DNA of 64,000 nt, taken from assembly GCA_016716275.1 (NCBI GenBank), contig JADJWR010000003.1:1403961-1467960 (forward strand), given 5' to 3'. Origin of the DNA: Burkholderiales bacterium (lineage in GTDB: Bacteria > Pseudomonadota > Gammaproteobacteria > Burkholderiales > Burkholderiaceae_F). The notes beneath the pieces were generated by a model. That model was not told where the DNA came from, made no database searches, and was given only the letters and a program-made list of their open reading frames with translations. Each line of letters starts with the position of its first letter. Positions within the stretch are counted from its first letter, which is position 1. Shown here piece after piece: positions 24,829-33,465 of the stretch. Both the position numbers and the translations under genes were made by a program.

Positions 24829-25674
24829 TCAGTTGCCGTAGGAACGCTGCGGCGGCGGGTTACGCCCGAACCACTTGCGGTAGATCTCCGTGTACTCGTT
24901 GTAGCGGGACCCGGCGGTCATCTCCTGCACCATCGTGTCCATCCACAACCACAGAGTGAAGTCGCCTGGCTTCATGAAGATGGCATTGCCCTGGATCGCG
25001 GCGAGGTTCTCGGGCAGCACCTTCAGGTCCTTGTTGTTGGCGGCGTACCAGTTCAGCACCGGCGTGTCCATCTGCATCGCCTGCGCCTGTCCCGACTTGA
25101 CCGCCGCGAACATCGTGCTCGGCGTATCGAACGTCAGCACCTTCGTGTTCGGCAGGAACCGCTTTGCCCGGTCCGCCATCTGCGGATTGCTGAGGTTCGC
25201 CAGCGTGAACTTCGCGTTGTTGAGTTCCGTGAGGCTGATCACCTTCGCATCCTGCCGGACGAGAATCGAGATGCTCGAGTCGATGTAGGGCCGCGAGAAC
25301 GCCACCCTCAGGGCCCGGTCCGGGTAGACGGTCGTCGAGGCGAGGCCGATGTCGGCGCGGCCCGAGTTCACCGCCGGCCAGCGTCCCTCGCTGGTGACCG
25401 TCTGGAACTCGACCTTGTTCTCGTCGCCGAGCAGCGACTTGGCGATCAGCCGGGCGATGTCGATGTCGAAGCCGACCAGCTTGCCGTTCTCGTCGGTGAA
25501 GCAGAACGGAGGCGCGGTGCCGAAGGTGGCGACGATCAGCTTGTCGCGCTTGACGATCTCGTCCAGGCGCGAAGTCTGCGCCTGCGCCGTGCCGGCGACC
25601 GATGCGGTGATGCCAACGACGGCCGACAGCGTCAACGCCACCGAGCGCAGGCCCTGCAGAAATCGTGAAGTCAT
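24829..25674 (-). CDS. Polar amino acid ABC transporter substrate-binding protein
   Basis: 281 aa from ATG 25674. Signal peptide MTSRFLQGLRSVALTL... ends near GTAQAQ. The mature part has the SBP_bac_3 opening LDEIVKRDKLIVATFGTAPPF, the ligand-site block GFDIDIARLIAKSL and the Asp/Arg region VNSGRADIGLASTTVYPDRA. It delivers a polar amino acid to the permeases. It is the first gene of a nine-gene minus-strand operon reaching 17459, with an IclR regulator divergent from it. Confidence 0.92.
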   Translation of the reverse strand: MTSRFLQGLRSVALTLSAVVGITASVAGTAQAQTSRLDEIVKRDKLIVATFGTAPPFCFTDENGKLVGFDIDIARLIAKSLLGDENKVEFQTVTSEGRWPAVNSGRADIGLASTTVYPDRALRVAFSRPYIDSSISILVRQDAKVISLTELNNAKFTLANLSNPQMADRAKRFLPNTKVLTFDTPSTMFAAVKSGQAQAMQMDTPVLNWYAANNKDLKVLPENLAAIQGNAIFMKPGDFTLWLWMDTMVQEMTAGSRYNEYTEIYRKWFGRNPPPQRSYGN

Positions 25675-25717
25675 ATCGTCTCCTTGTCGATGGTCCAAAA
25701 GGGTGTATCCCCCTTAC

Positions 25718-25736
25718 ACTTCCAGAATATGGAAGT
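25718..25736. promoter_or_regulatory. Palindromic operator in the IclR/amino-acid operon intergenic region
   Basis: ACTTCCA-gaata-TGGAAGT is a perfect 7+5+7 inverted repeat. Next to it, GTGTA (25703-25707) and TACAC (25715-25719) form a second inverted repeat. It lies in the leader of the amino-acid operon and upstream of the divergent IclR gene. IclR proteins bind GGAA/TTCC-containing palindromes, so this is the best operator candidate. Confidence 0.55.
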
Positions 25737-25757
25737 TTATTTCTCATTTTTTTGGCA

Positions 25758-25786
25758 TTGATACGCCGACCTTCGCGGCAGGTCAA
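25758..25786 (-). promoter_or_regulatory. Candidate sigma-70 promoter of the amino-acid operon
   Basis: On the minus strand TTGACC (25781-25786) and TATCAA (25758-25763) are spaced by 17 bp, close to consensus. Transcription would start near 25750 and run through the palindrome at 25718-25736, which fits a repressor road-block. Confidence 0.45.
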
Positions 25787-25810
25787 TCCGCATAACGTGA
25801 AAGGATTGCC

Positions 25811-26587
25811 ATGGCGACCGCAGACCGCAGCGCAACATCGCCGCAGCCTCTCGACCGCACGATTGCCCTGCTCAACACGATTGCCAGCGAGGCACGCCCG
25901 CTTTCGGTGACCGAGCTCGCGTCAATATGTGAGTACCCCGTACCGACGGTCCACCGCCTGATTGCGCAGCTCGAGGAGCGGTACCTCGTCAAGCGCGCGC
26001 TGGGCTCCAGGAAGGTGCTCGTCGGCCCAGCGCTGGTCCGCTTGGGCGCCGCGGTCACGGACGCCGCGGTCAGATCGGACCGCGTGCACCAGGTCCTCGT
26101 CAACCTCGCGAGTCGCCTGGGCGAGCCCTGTCACCTCGGCATCCGATCGGACGACGAGATCGTCTACGTGGACTCCGCCCGCACGCAGCGATCCGCGGGC
26201 CTTCAGTTCGAACAGGGCCGGCGGGCGCCGATGCACTGCACGTCGATCGGCAAGATCTTTCTCGCGGAGCTGTCGGACGAGGAGTTCGATCGGTGGCTGG
26301 CGCAAGCGGAACTTCCCAGGCTCGCTCCAGCCACCATCATTGCCAAGCCGAAGCTGAGGTCCGTTGTCCGGGAGGCGCGAAGAAGCGGCTGGGCCGCCAG
26401 CAACGAGGAATTCGCGCCCGGCGTTGTCGGCTGCGCAGTGCCCGTTCGGCTCGACAACGGCAGGCTGCTCGCCGGGCTCGGCGTTTCCGTGCCCAGTGCA
26501 AGGACCTCGTTCTCGAAGCTGAAGGCGTTTGTCGCCTCTCTCAGGAGCGCCGCGCAGCAGATCGCTGCGTCTGCGTCGGCTGAGTAG
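25811..26587 (+). CDS. IclR family transcriptional regulator
   Basis: 258 aa. The N-terminal winged HTH is typical (LDRTIALLNTIASEARPLSV, VPTVHRLIAQLEERYLVKR). The C-terminal effector-binding GAF-like domain has ACGEP-like LASRLGEPCHLGIRSDDE, PMHCTSIGKIFLAEL and NEEFAPGVVGCAVPV. It is divergent from the nine-gene amino-acid operon, with a palindromic operator between them, so it most likely controls that operon in response to the substrate. Confidence 0.92.
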   Translation: MATADRSATSPQPLDRTIALLNTIASEARPLSVTELASICEYPVPTVHRLIAQLEERYLVKRALGSRKVLVGPALVRLGAAVTDAAVRSDRVHQVLVNLASRLGEPCHLGIRSDDEIVYVDSARTQRSAGLQFEQGRRAPMHCTSIGKIFLAELSDEEFDRWLAQAELPRLAPATIIAKPKLRSVVREARRSGWAASNEEFAPGVVGCAVPVRLDNGRLLAGLGVSVPSARTSFSKLKAFVASLRSAAQQIAASASAE

Positions 26588-27079
26588 ATGCCGATGCTGT
26601 CGCCCGCTCGTCACTCGGTCGAGTCTCGCTTGATCGTGGCCCTCCGTCCCGCGCAAGTTCATCCGACACACGGCGCCTCGCCGGAACCCCGAAGCATGTG
26701 GCGGCCTACAGCGGTTTCCGCTCGTGGGACGCTCGATCGACAGACACGCCCAGGCCAATGGTCGCGAGTCGACGGACAGGCCCGGCCGGACCGCGCTGTC
26801 GTCCTCTCCACGCCGCGCCGCTCCGTCGCGCTCGCAAGGCGGATGGCCATCCGCGAGGACGACCCGCCCGCAGCGACATCCTTCATCGCCTTCAGAGGCC
26901 GGGGATGCCGCACGAGCAGGGCGACGATCGACGGTTTCGTCCGCTTAGACTGAGCGCCTGGAGTGCGTGCCCGCAGGCGTGCCGGGGCTCGTCCCGACTT
27001 CGCACGGTGGTCGCGCTACCGTCCGGGTCGCCGGCGCGCTTCGACAGCGCCGATGACAGGGAAAGGGGAGCAGGCAGCA
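26588..27079. other. Stretch without a supported gene
   Basis: Frames on both strands are short or Arg/Pro-rich and lack start signals. I see no repeat, RNA gene or terminator. The last 15 bp contain the GGGGAG ribosome binding site of the next gene. Confidence 0.4.
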
Positions 27080-27463
27080 ATGGTGGCAAGGGACACCCGC
27101 CCGAGTTTGCCGACGAACGCGCAACGGCAACTTCGGGACGACCAGCTGGCGCTGCTCGCCGCCCAGTTGCGAGACCGGGGCGTCACCATCGCGCACATTC
27201 AGGCCGCGCTCGGCGTCTCGAGGCACCGGGCAAGGAAGCTGCTTGCGCAGGGCGCCGAAGTCGTGCAGCGCCTGGCCTCGGATCGCCGGCACGAGTTCAA
27301 CAACGCGTCGCACGTCGCGCGCACCGGCCTGCGCGAGCTACGCTCGAGGACAGCGGCGCTGGTCGACCAGGCGCTCCTCGACGAGGTGGACAAGTCGGTG
27401 GCAGCGATGGCGCGACTCTTCAAGGCGCTGGCCGCGCGGCACGACGTCATCGGCGAGCCCTGA
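27080..27463 (+). CDS. Small hypothetical protein with HTH-like segment
   Basis: 127 aa. ATG 27080 is preceded by GGGGAG at 27065-27070; upstream in-frame starts lack an RBS. Residues 15-55 read QLRDDQLALLAAQLRDRGVT then IQAALGVSRHRARKLLAQG, which looks like a helix-turn-helix. The rest is charged helix (RTAALVDQALLDEVDKSVA, MARLFKALAARHDV). It may be a small DNA-binding protein. A receiver-domain protein lies convergent to it 63 bp away. Confidence 0.5.
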   Translation: MVARDTRPSLPTNAQRQLRDDQLALLAAQLRDRGVTIAHIQAALGVSRHRARKLLAQGAEVVQRLASDRRHEFNNASHVARTGLRELRSRTAALVDQALLDEVDKSVAAMARLFKALAARHDVIGEP

Positions 27464-27526
27464 ACTTGGCCTGTCGGCAGTGGGTCTGCGAGCCAAACTC
27501 GCTCGGTGACGGTGCCGCCAGATCGA

Positions 27527-27892
27527 CTAGCGCACGCCGAGGACTTTCCTCAGTGCGGCATAAAACCTGTCGATGTCCCCGCTCTTCTCGACGAAGGACG
27601 CTGCGCCGAGTTCGCGGGCCCGCTCCTTGATGCGCCGCCAACCGCTGGCCGACACGATCGTCACTGCAGCGGAGGTTGCCTCTTGGATGCGGCGCAGGCC
27701 GTCGAAGCCCTTGGCGTCCGGTAGGTCGAGATCGAGAAGCACCAGGTCGCACGGCCCGGCGGCAAGCAGGCGAAGCGCCTCGCCGACAGATCCGCACGAC
27801 ATCACCGACGCGTCCGGACGCATTCGGCTGACGTCGCCCACCAGCAGACGTCGCAGGAGCTCGTGATCCTCGACGATCAGGATGGAAGACAT
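27527..27892 (-). CDS. Stand-alone response-regulator receiver domain
   Basis: 121 aa, a single REC domain. It has the acidic pair in ILIVEDHELLRRLL, the phosphoacceptor Asp in LVLLDLDLPD (about residue 55), the Thr/Ser switch position in VTIVSASG and the conserved Lys in FVEKSG. The domain ends at the last helix with no output domain. NarL-type regulators start this way, so it could be a truncated one, but the stop is clean. No kinase gene is adjacent. The convergent HTH-like gene is a possible partner (weak inference). Confidence 0.82.
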   Translation of the reverse strand: MSSILIVEDHELLRRLLVGDVSRMRPDASVMSCGSVGEALRLLAAGPCDLVLLDLDLPDAKGFDGLRRIQEATSAAVTIVSASGWRRIKERARELGAASFVEKSGDIDRFYAALRKVLGVR

Positions 27893-28572
27893 GAGACCAA
27901 ATCGATTGCTTTAACAGGCCGTGCCTGAGAATCAGCGCGGCAAGAGCGGGAATGCTTGCGCGAATCAAATGCGCACGGCGCGGCTGATCGCACGAGGTGA
28001 TCTCTCCCGATCGTAATCTGCCTGACCTGGTCGAACGCGTCCACCGGCTTCGAACCGCATTTCTGTCAAAGACCGAAGGACGGCGTCGAGCCCACGAACT
28101 GCCGGCCGCCGGCGGGACGACTTTCTCTCCAGAGCGGTCGCCTGCGCAGTCGAGATGTCCGCCAAATGCGCGGGCTTCTCTTCGGGCGTTGCCGATCATC
28201 GTTTGCGGCTGTGCGCCGCCGCCATCTCCTGCGAGGCCGACGCCGGAGACGGTGAGGGTGCCGGACCCGGGCACGTTCGCCGATTCGACCGTGACCGCCA
28301 GCGAGTCCCTCGGAGTTGAGCGAAAACAGGGTCGAGGCGGCGGCCGAGTGCATCGAGAAGACCAAGTTGGCGCCGCCTGGCGCGCCGACGGGACCGTAGG
28401 CGTAGGTAGTTGCCGCCAAAGCAGAACCCGGCGGTGGCGGCAGGCCACCGTTCCGTGGGCGCCGAGGTCGGCTCTATCCGGCATAGGGAATGAACTTGCT
28501 GCAGCGCGTTCGTCGGCATGCACTGAACTAAGGCACTATTCGCCATCCGCGTTAGGCGCCAGCAGGGGCGCA
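27893..28572. other. Intergenic stretch with a possible decayed PEP-CTERM-like fragment
   Basis: No intact gene. On the minus strand around 28210-28420 two frames carry protein-like pieces. One has a beta-rich segment (GANLVFSMHSAA, TLFSLNSEG); the other has NVPGSGTLTVSGVGLAG followed by basic residues, reminiscent of a PEP-CTERM tail (VPxPGTLxLxGLGLAG). A frameshift would join them. The right part is the upstream region of the AraC gene. Confidence 0.3.
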
Positions 28573-29463
28573 ATGTCGTCGGCGATCAGACTCTTCCAGG
28601 GGCGCTTTGGCCGAGTGGCGCTGCTCGACATGACAGCGCCACTGGTCGAGCACGCGCACCATCACTGCCACGTCCTGCTGAAGGCGGGAGGGAGCGACAG
28701 CGCCTTTCTCATTCGCGGCGAGCGGCAGCCGCTGACCGACAGCACGGCGGTACTGGTCAACGCCTGGGAGCCGCACGCCTACCAGCATGATCTGCCGCCG
28801 GGACAGGACACGCTGATCCTGGCGCTCTACATCGAGCCGTCCTGGCTGGCCGAGATCCAGCAGTCGCTCACGCTGTCGGGCCACCCTAGGTTCTTCCCGC
28901 GCAATTGCGTGGAGATCAACAGCAACACGAAGAAGATCGTCGAGGAGTTCGTGCTCGAACTTTGGTGGGCCGACGACATCGCCGCCGCGCGCCTGGAGAA
29001 CCTGCTCTTCAGCCTGATGATCGCCGTGATCGACAGTTACTCGGGCTGGCGCGACATGGCGGGCTTGCTGCGCAGTCGGCCGCCTTCGGCGATCGACGCA
29101 CGCATCCGCCGCGCGATTGCCTACATGCGCGCCAATGTCGCGCTGGACTTCGACATGGCTGAACTAGCCGGCGAGGCGGGTTTGTCGCGGGCGCACTTCT
29201 TCTCGCTGTTCCAGCGTGAAACGCAGACCACGCCCCTCGTCTACGCCAACGTGCTGCGCGTCGAGGCAGCGATCCGCAGACTGACCGAGCAGCACCAGTC
29301 GGTGACCGACATCTCCTACGCGCTGGGCTTCTCCGCGCCCGGCCACTTCTCGCGTTTTTTCCGCCAACACATCGGCATCACGCCGACCGAGTACCGCAGC
29401 CGGGTCAACCTGTTCCGGCCTGACGGCGCCGGGCAACTGCATAGCGCCGAGTCGCTTCTGTAG
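28573..29463 (+). CDS. AraC family transcriptional regulator
   Basis: 296 aa. ATG 28573 follows AGGGGCG; the longer in-frame start at 27997 adds filler. The N-terminal cupin-like AraC-binding domain has EHAHHHCHVLLKAGG and VNAWEPHAYQHD. The C-terminal tandem HTH reads FDMAELAGEAGLSRAHFFSLF and SVTDISYALGFSAPGHFSRFF, with the P-x-EYR end TPTEYRSRVN. It stands at the head of the 29.6-45.6 kb cluster on the same strand, so it is the probable activator of the furan/aromatic acid genes. Confidence 0.9.
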   Translation: MSSAIRLFQGRFGRVALLDMTAPLVEHAHHHCHVLLKAGGSDSAFLIRGERQPLTDSTAVLVNAWEPHAYQHDLPPGQDTLILALYIEPSWLAEIQQSLTLSGHPRFFPRNCVEINSNTKKIVEEFVLELWWADDIAAARLENLLFSLMIAVIDSYSGWRDMAGLLRSRPPSAIDARIRRAIAYMRANVALDFDMAELAGEAGLSRAHFFSLFQRETQTTPLVYANVLRVEAAIRRLTEQHQSVTDISYALGFSAPGHFSRFFRQHIGITPTEYRSRVNLFRPDGAGQLHSAESLL

Positions 29464-29641
29464 CTGCGGTCGCAGACGCTCCGCTCCCGGGCGCGCTGCC
29501 GCGGTAGTGCGCTGCAGCATTGAATCGGCCGGATCCTGCGGTCGGAAATCGGACTCCAAGGTAAGTCGCCGGACTCGATCGTTCACGCCGATCGGGCGGT
29601 TGCACCAACACTGCGCGCCTTGACGACCGAGCCTCGCAAGC

Positions 29642-32635
29642 ATGCGCCGTGATCCTGACCCCTCTGCGACCGATGCGGCCCGCCACGTCGGCCGCGCGCA
29701 CGAGCGGCTGGAGGATGCAGCGCTGCTGATGGGACGCGGGCAGTACGCCGACGACATCGGCGTCAAGCCGGGCACGCTGCACGCCGCAATCGTCCGCTCG
29801 CCGCATGCGCATGCCGAGGTGCGCCGAATCGACGTGAGCCGAGCGCTCGCGGGCCGCGGCGTGCGTGCGGTGCTTTCCGGCGAGGACGTGCGGCGCTGGT
29901 CGCAGCCCTTCGTCGCCGGCATTAAGGCGCCCGTGCACTACTGGGCGCTGGCGCAGGAGCGCGTGCGCTACGCCGGCGAGCCCGTGGCGGTGGTGATCGC
30001 CGAGAACCGCTACCTCGCCGAGGACGGCGCGGACCTCTTGCAGGTCGACTACGCGCCGCTGCCGCCCGTGGTGTCGATCGACGCCGCGCTCGCGCCCGAG
30101 GCGCCGCTGCTTCATCCCGAGGTCGGCAGCAACGTGGTGAACGAGCGCACGTTCCGCTACGGCGACCCGGAGGCCGCGTTCGCGCGCGCCGCGCACGTGG
30201 TCAAGCTGTCGACGCGCTATCCGCGTAACTCGTGCACGCCGATCGAGTGCGGCGTGGCGATCGCCGAGTGGCTGCCGGCCGAGGGCGCGTACGAGGTGAC
30301 GTCCAATTTCATGGGACCGTTTTCGCTGCACGCGGTGATGGCGCTCGCCCTGCAGGTGCCGGGGAACAAGCTGCGCCATCGCGTGCCGCGCGACTCGGGC
30401 GGCAGCTTCGGCGTCAAGCAGGCCGTCTTTCCAGTCGCGGTGCTGATGTGCCTAGCATCACGGAAGGCCGGTGCGCCGGTCAAATGGGTGGAAGACCGCA
30501 TCGAACACCTGACCGCTGCCACCAGCGCCACCGCACGCGCTACCGAGATCGAAGCGGCTGTCGGAGCGGACGGCCGGATTCTCGCGCTGCGCTACGACCA
30601 GGTCGACGAGGTTGGTGCCTACCTGCGCGCGCCCGAGCCGGCGACTTTCTACCGGATGCACGGCGCGCTGTCAGGCGCCTACGACATCCCGAACCTCGCC
30701 GTGCGCAACCGGGTCGCGGTGCTGAACAAGACGCCCACCGGGCTGGTGCGCGGCTTTGGCGGGCCGCAGGTCTACTTCGCGCTGGAGCGTCTGATCGACC
30801 GCATTGCCGCCACGCTCGGCATCGAACCGATCGAACTGCGTCGGCGCAACTACGTGCGGCGCGAGCAGTTCCCCTATCGCGCTGTGGCTGGGGCGCTGCT
30901 CGACAGCGGCGACTATCACCAGGTCACCGATGATGCGATCGCCGCGGCGCCGCTGGACGAGCTGCGCGCGCGCCAGGCCGCGGCGCGCGCCGAAGGTCGT
31001 TTGTACGGTATCGGCAGCGCGGCGATCGTCGAGCCGTCGATCTCCAACATGGGCTACATCACGACGGCGCTCACGCCGGCGCAGCGCGCCAAGGCCGGTC
31101 CGAAGAACGGCGCGGTCGCTGCGGCCACCGTGTCGATCGACCTGCTGGGCGGCGTGACGGTGACGATTGCGTCGGCGCCGGCCGGCCAGGGCCATATCAC
31201 GACGGCGGCGCAGGTGGTGGCCGATGCGTTCGGCCTGCGCCCCGAGCAGATCGTCGTCAACGTCGAGTTCGACACGCAGAAGGACGCGTGGTCGGTGGCC
31301 GCCGGCAATTACTCGAGCCGCTTCGCCGGCGCGGTGGCGGGCAGCATCCACCTGGCGGCGATGCGGCTGCGCGAGAAGATCGCGCGCATCGCCGCGCATC
31401 AGTTCGGCCGCGATGCACGCGACGTGCAGTTCGCCCGGGGCCAGGTGTTCGTCGGCGCCGAACCCGACCGAGCGCAACCGTTCGCGCGCGTGGCGGGGCT
31501 GGCGCACTGGTCGCCGGCGCTGCTGCCCGACGACATGGCGCCCGCGCTGCGCGAGACGGCGTTCTTCTCGCCCGAACCGCTGGCCGCGCCGGACGAGGCC
31601 GACCACGTCAACACCTCGGCCGCCTATGGTTTCGTGTTCGACCTGGCGGCCGTCGAGGTCGACCCGGACACCGGCCGCGTGCGGATCGACCGCTACGTCA
31701 CCGCGCACGACGCCGGCACGATCCTCAACCCGGCGCTGGTCGACGGTCAGATCCGCGGTGGCTTTGCGCAGGGCGTGGGCGCGGCGCTGTACGAGGAGTT
31801 TCACTATGGCGCCGACGGCAGTTTCCAGTCGGGCACGCTCGCTGACTACGCGGTGCCGACCAGCATGGAGATTCCCGACCCGTTGATCGTCCATCGCGAG
31901 ACGGCGTCGCCCTTCACGCCGCTGGGGGCCAAGGGCGTGGGTGAGGGGAACAACATGAGCACACCGCCGGCAATCGCCAATGCGGTTGCCGACGCGCTGC
32001 GTCCGCTGCGCGGCGAGCTCGATCTCGTGCTGCCACTGACGCCGGCGCGCGTGCTGGCGCACCTGGCGCAGGAAGAGCCGGCGCCGCCGGCCTCGATCGC
32101 GCGACCGGTGGCGACAGCGCCGACCGCCAGGGGCGGCGTCGCGCTGCGCGCCAGCGGGCATGTGGACATGACGGCCGCTCCCGAGCGCGTGTTTGCGGTG
32201 CTGCTCGACCCGGCGGCGCTCGCCAAGGTCATCCCGGGGTGCCACGCGCTGCAGAGCACGGGGCAGCATAGATATCGGGCCGACGTGACCGTAGGCATCG
32301 GCCTGGTCAAGGCACGCTACGCGGCCACGATCTCGCTGTCCGAGATCGACGCGCCCAGCAGCCTGCGGCTGGCCGGCGAAGGCAGCTCCACGCTCGGCAC
32401 CGGCAGTGGCGACGGGCGGCTGCGGTTGGAACGCACTGCCACCGGGACGCGGCTGCACTACGACTACGAAGCACAGGTCGGCGGGAAGGTAGCCGCGGTT
32501 GGCAGCCGTTTGCTGGAAGGCGCCGCCCGCGTACTGCTCAATGAACTGTTCGTCTCGCTCGGTCGCCAGGCCAGCGGCGAGAGACGGTTGACGCTCTGGC
32601 AGAGGCTGCTTCGCTGGCTGGGGAGGCGGGGATGA
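29642..32635 (+). CDS. Mo-hydroxylase large subunit fused to a CoxG-like SRPBCC domain (HmfA-like)
   Basis: 997 aa. Residues 1-780 are a xanthine-oxidase-family molybdopterin subunit: the a/b hammerhead (GRGQYADDIGVKPGTLHAA), the substrate-channel loop TGLVRGFGGPQVYFALE in place of the Cys loop of CO dehydrogenase, and the catalytic Glu in PLGAKGVGEGNN. Residues 829-970 are a CoxG-type SRPBCC domain (GHVDMTAAPERVFAVLLDP, AKVIPGCHAL), normally a separate membrane-anchoring protein. With the FAD and 2Fe-2S subunits it should hydroxylate an aromatic or heteroaromatic CoA ester. The gene set points to 2-furoyl-CoA dehydrogenase. The stop overlaps the next start (ATGA). Confidence 0.88.
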   Translation: MRRDPDPSATDAARHVGRAHERLEDAALLMGRGQYADDIGVKPGTLHAAIVRSPHAHAEVRRIDVSRALAGRGVRAVLSGEDVRRWSQPFVAGIKAPVHYWALAQERVRYAGEPVAVVIAENRYLAEDGADLLQVDYAPLPPVVSIDAALAPEAPLLHPEVGSNVVNERTFRYGDPEAAFARAAHVVKLSTRYPRNSCTPIECGVAIAEWLPAEGAYEVTSNFMGPFSLHAVMALALQVPGNKLRHRVPRDSGGSFGVKQAVFPVAVLMCLASRKAGAPVKWVEDRIEHLTAATSATARATEIEAAVGADGRILALRYDQVDEVGAYLRAPEPATFYRMHGALSGAYDIPNLAVRNRVAVLNKTPTGLVRGFGGPQVYFALERLIDRIAATLGIEPIELRRRNYVRREQFPYRAVAGALLDSGDYHQVTDDAIAAAPLDELRARQAAARAEGRLYGIGSAAIVEPSISNMGYITTALTPAQRAKAGPKNGAVAAATVSIDLLGGVTVTIASAPAGQGHITTAAQVVADAFGLRPEQIVVNVEFDTQKDAWSVAAGNYSSRFAGAVAGSIHLAAMRLREKIARIAAHQFGRDARDVQFARGQVFVGAEPDRAQPFARVAGLAHWSPALLPDDMAPALRETAFFSPEPLAAPDEADHVNTSAAYGFVFDLAAVEVDPDTGRVRIDRYVTAHDAGTILNPALVDGQIRGGFAQGVGAALYEEFHYGADGSFQSGTLADYAVPTSMEIPDPLIVHRETASPFTPLGAKGVGEGNNMSTPPAIANAVADALRPLRGELDLVLPLTPARVLAHLAQEEPAPPASIARPVATAPTARGGVALRASGHVDMTAAPERVFAVLLDPAALAKVIPGCHALQSTGQHRYRADVTVGIGLVKARYAATISLSEIDAPSSLRLAGEGSSTLGTGSGDGRLRLERTATGTRLHYDYEAQVGGKVAAVGSRLLEGAARVLLNELFVSLGRQASGERRLTLWQRLLRWLGRRG

Positions 32636-33465
32636 AGCCACCGCCCTTCGACCTGCTGCGTGCCGAGTCGGCCGACGAAGCGGTGGATGCGCTGCGCACG
32701 CGTGGCGACGACACCAAGATTCTCGCGGGCGGCCAGTCCCTGATGACCGTGCTCAACATGCGTCTGGCCGCGCCGGCCGCCCTGCTCGACATCACCGGCT
32801 GCAACGATCTATGCGGCATGAGCATCGAACGCGATGCGCTGGTGGTAGGAGCGGCGGTCACCCAGATGAAAGTCGAGCGCCGCGCGCGCCTGGCGCAGGA
32901 AGTGCCGCTGCTGGCACGGGCGCTGCCGTGGATATCGCACCAGCAGATCCGCAGCCGCGGAACCGTGTGCGGCTCGATCGCGCATGCGGATCCCGCGGCC
33001 GAGCTGCCACTGGTGCTGGTCACCCTCGGCGGCACGGTCACCCTGCGCAGCGCGCGCGGACGGCGCAGCGTCGCTGCCGCCGACTTCTTCACCGGCATGC
33101 TGAGTACCGCGCGGGCCCCCGACGAGCTGGTCGAGGACGTGCGCTTTCCGCTCGCTGCGGGCGGCGCGCGCTTTGCGTTCTCGGAGTTCGCGGTGCGCCA
33201 CGGCGACTTTGCGCTGGTGGCGGTTGCCGCGGTCGGCGATGCCCGCGGCCTGCGCATCGGCGTCGGCGGCGTGGCCGACCGGCCGGTCGTCAGGTCCTTG
33301 CCGCCGATCGATGGCAGCGCACTGGACGACGCGCTCAACGAACTGGCGTGGTCGTTGGACGCGAGAGACGACCCGCACATGACCGCGCAGGGCCGCCGGC
33401 ACCTGGTGCGCCGCCTCGGGCGGCAGGCGGCGCTGGCAACGATCAACCCAGGGAGCCTGCATTGA
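32632..33465 (+). CDS. Mo-hydroxylase FAD-binding subunit (CoxM/HmfB-like)
   Basis: 277 aa, full length for the family. The FAD-binding motifs are ILAGGQSLMTVLNMRLA (residues 30-46) and RGTVCGSIAHADPAAELPLV (about 108-127), followed by the CO_deh_flav_C domain. It passes electrons from the iron-sulfur subunit to the acceptor. It overlaps the large-subunit gene (ATGA) and the small-subunit gene (TTGA), so all three are made together. Confidence 0.93.
   Translation: MKPPPFDLLRAESADEAVDALRTRGDDTKILAGGQSLMTVLNMRLAAPAALLDITGCNDLCGMSIERDALVVGAAVTQMKVERRARLAQEVPLLARALPWISHQQIRSRGTVCGSIAHADPAAELPLVLVTLGGTVTLRSARGRRSVAAADFFTGMLSTARAPDELVEDVRFPLAAGGARFAFSEFAVRHGDFALVAVAAVGDARGLRIGVGGVADRPVVRSLPPIDGSALDDALNELAWSLDARDDPHMTAQGRRHLVRRLGRQAALATINPGSLH

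Noticed and set aside
30671..32641. 656-codon open frame on the minus strand
   Set aside because: Antisense shadow of the Mo-hydroxylase large subunit; no family motif.
29642..33465. Form I CO dehydrogenase (CoxMSL)
   Set aside because: The active-site loop with the selenium/copper Cys of CoxL is absent; the segment reads TGLVRGFGGPQ. The neighbours are catabolic, not cox accessory genes, so a CoA-ester hydroxylase fits better.
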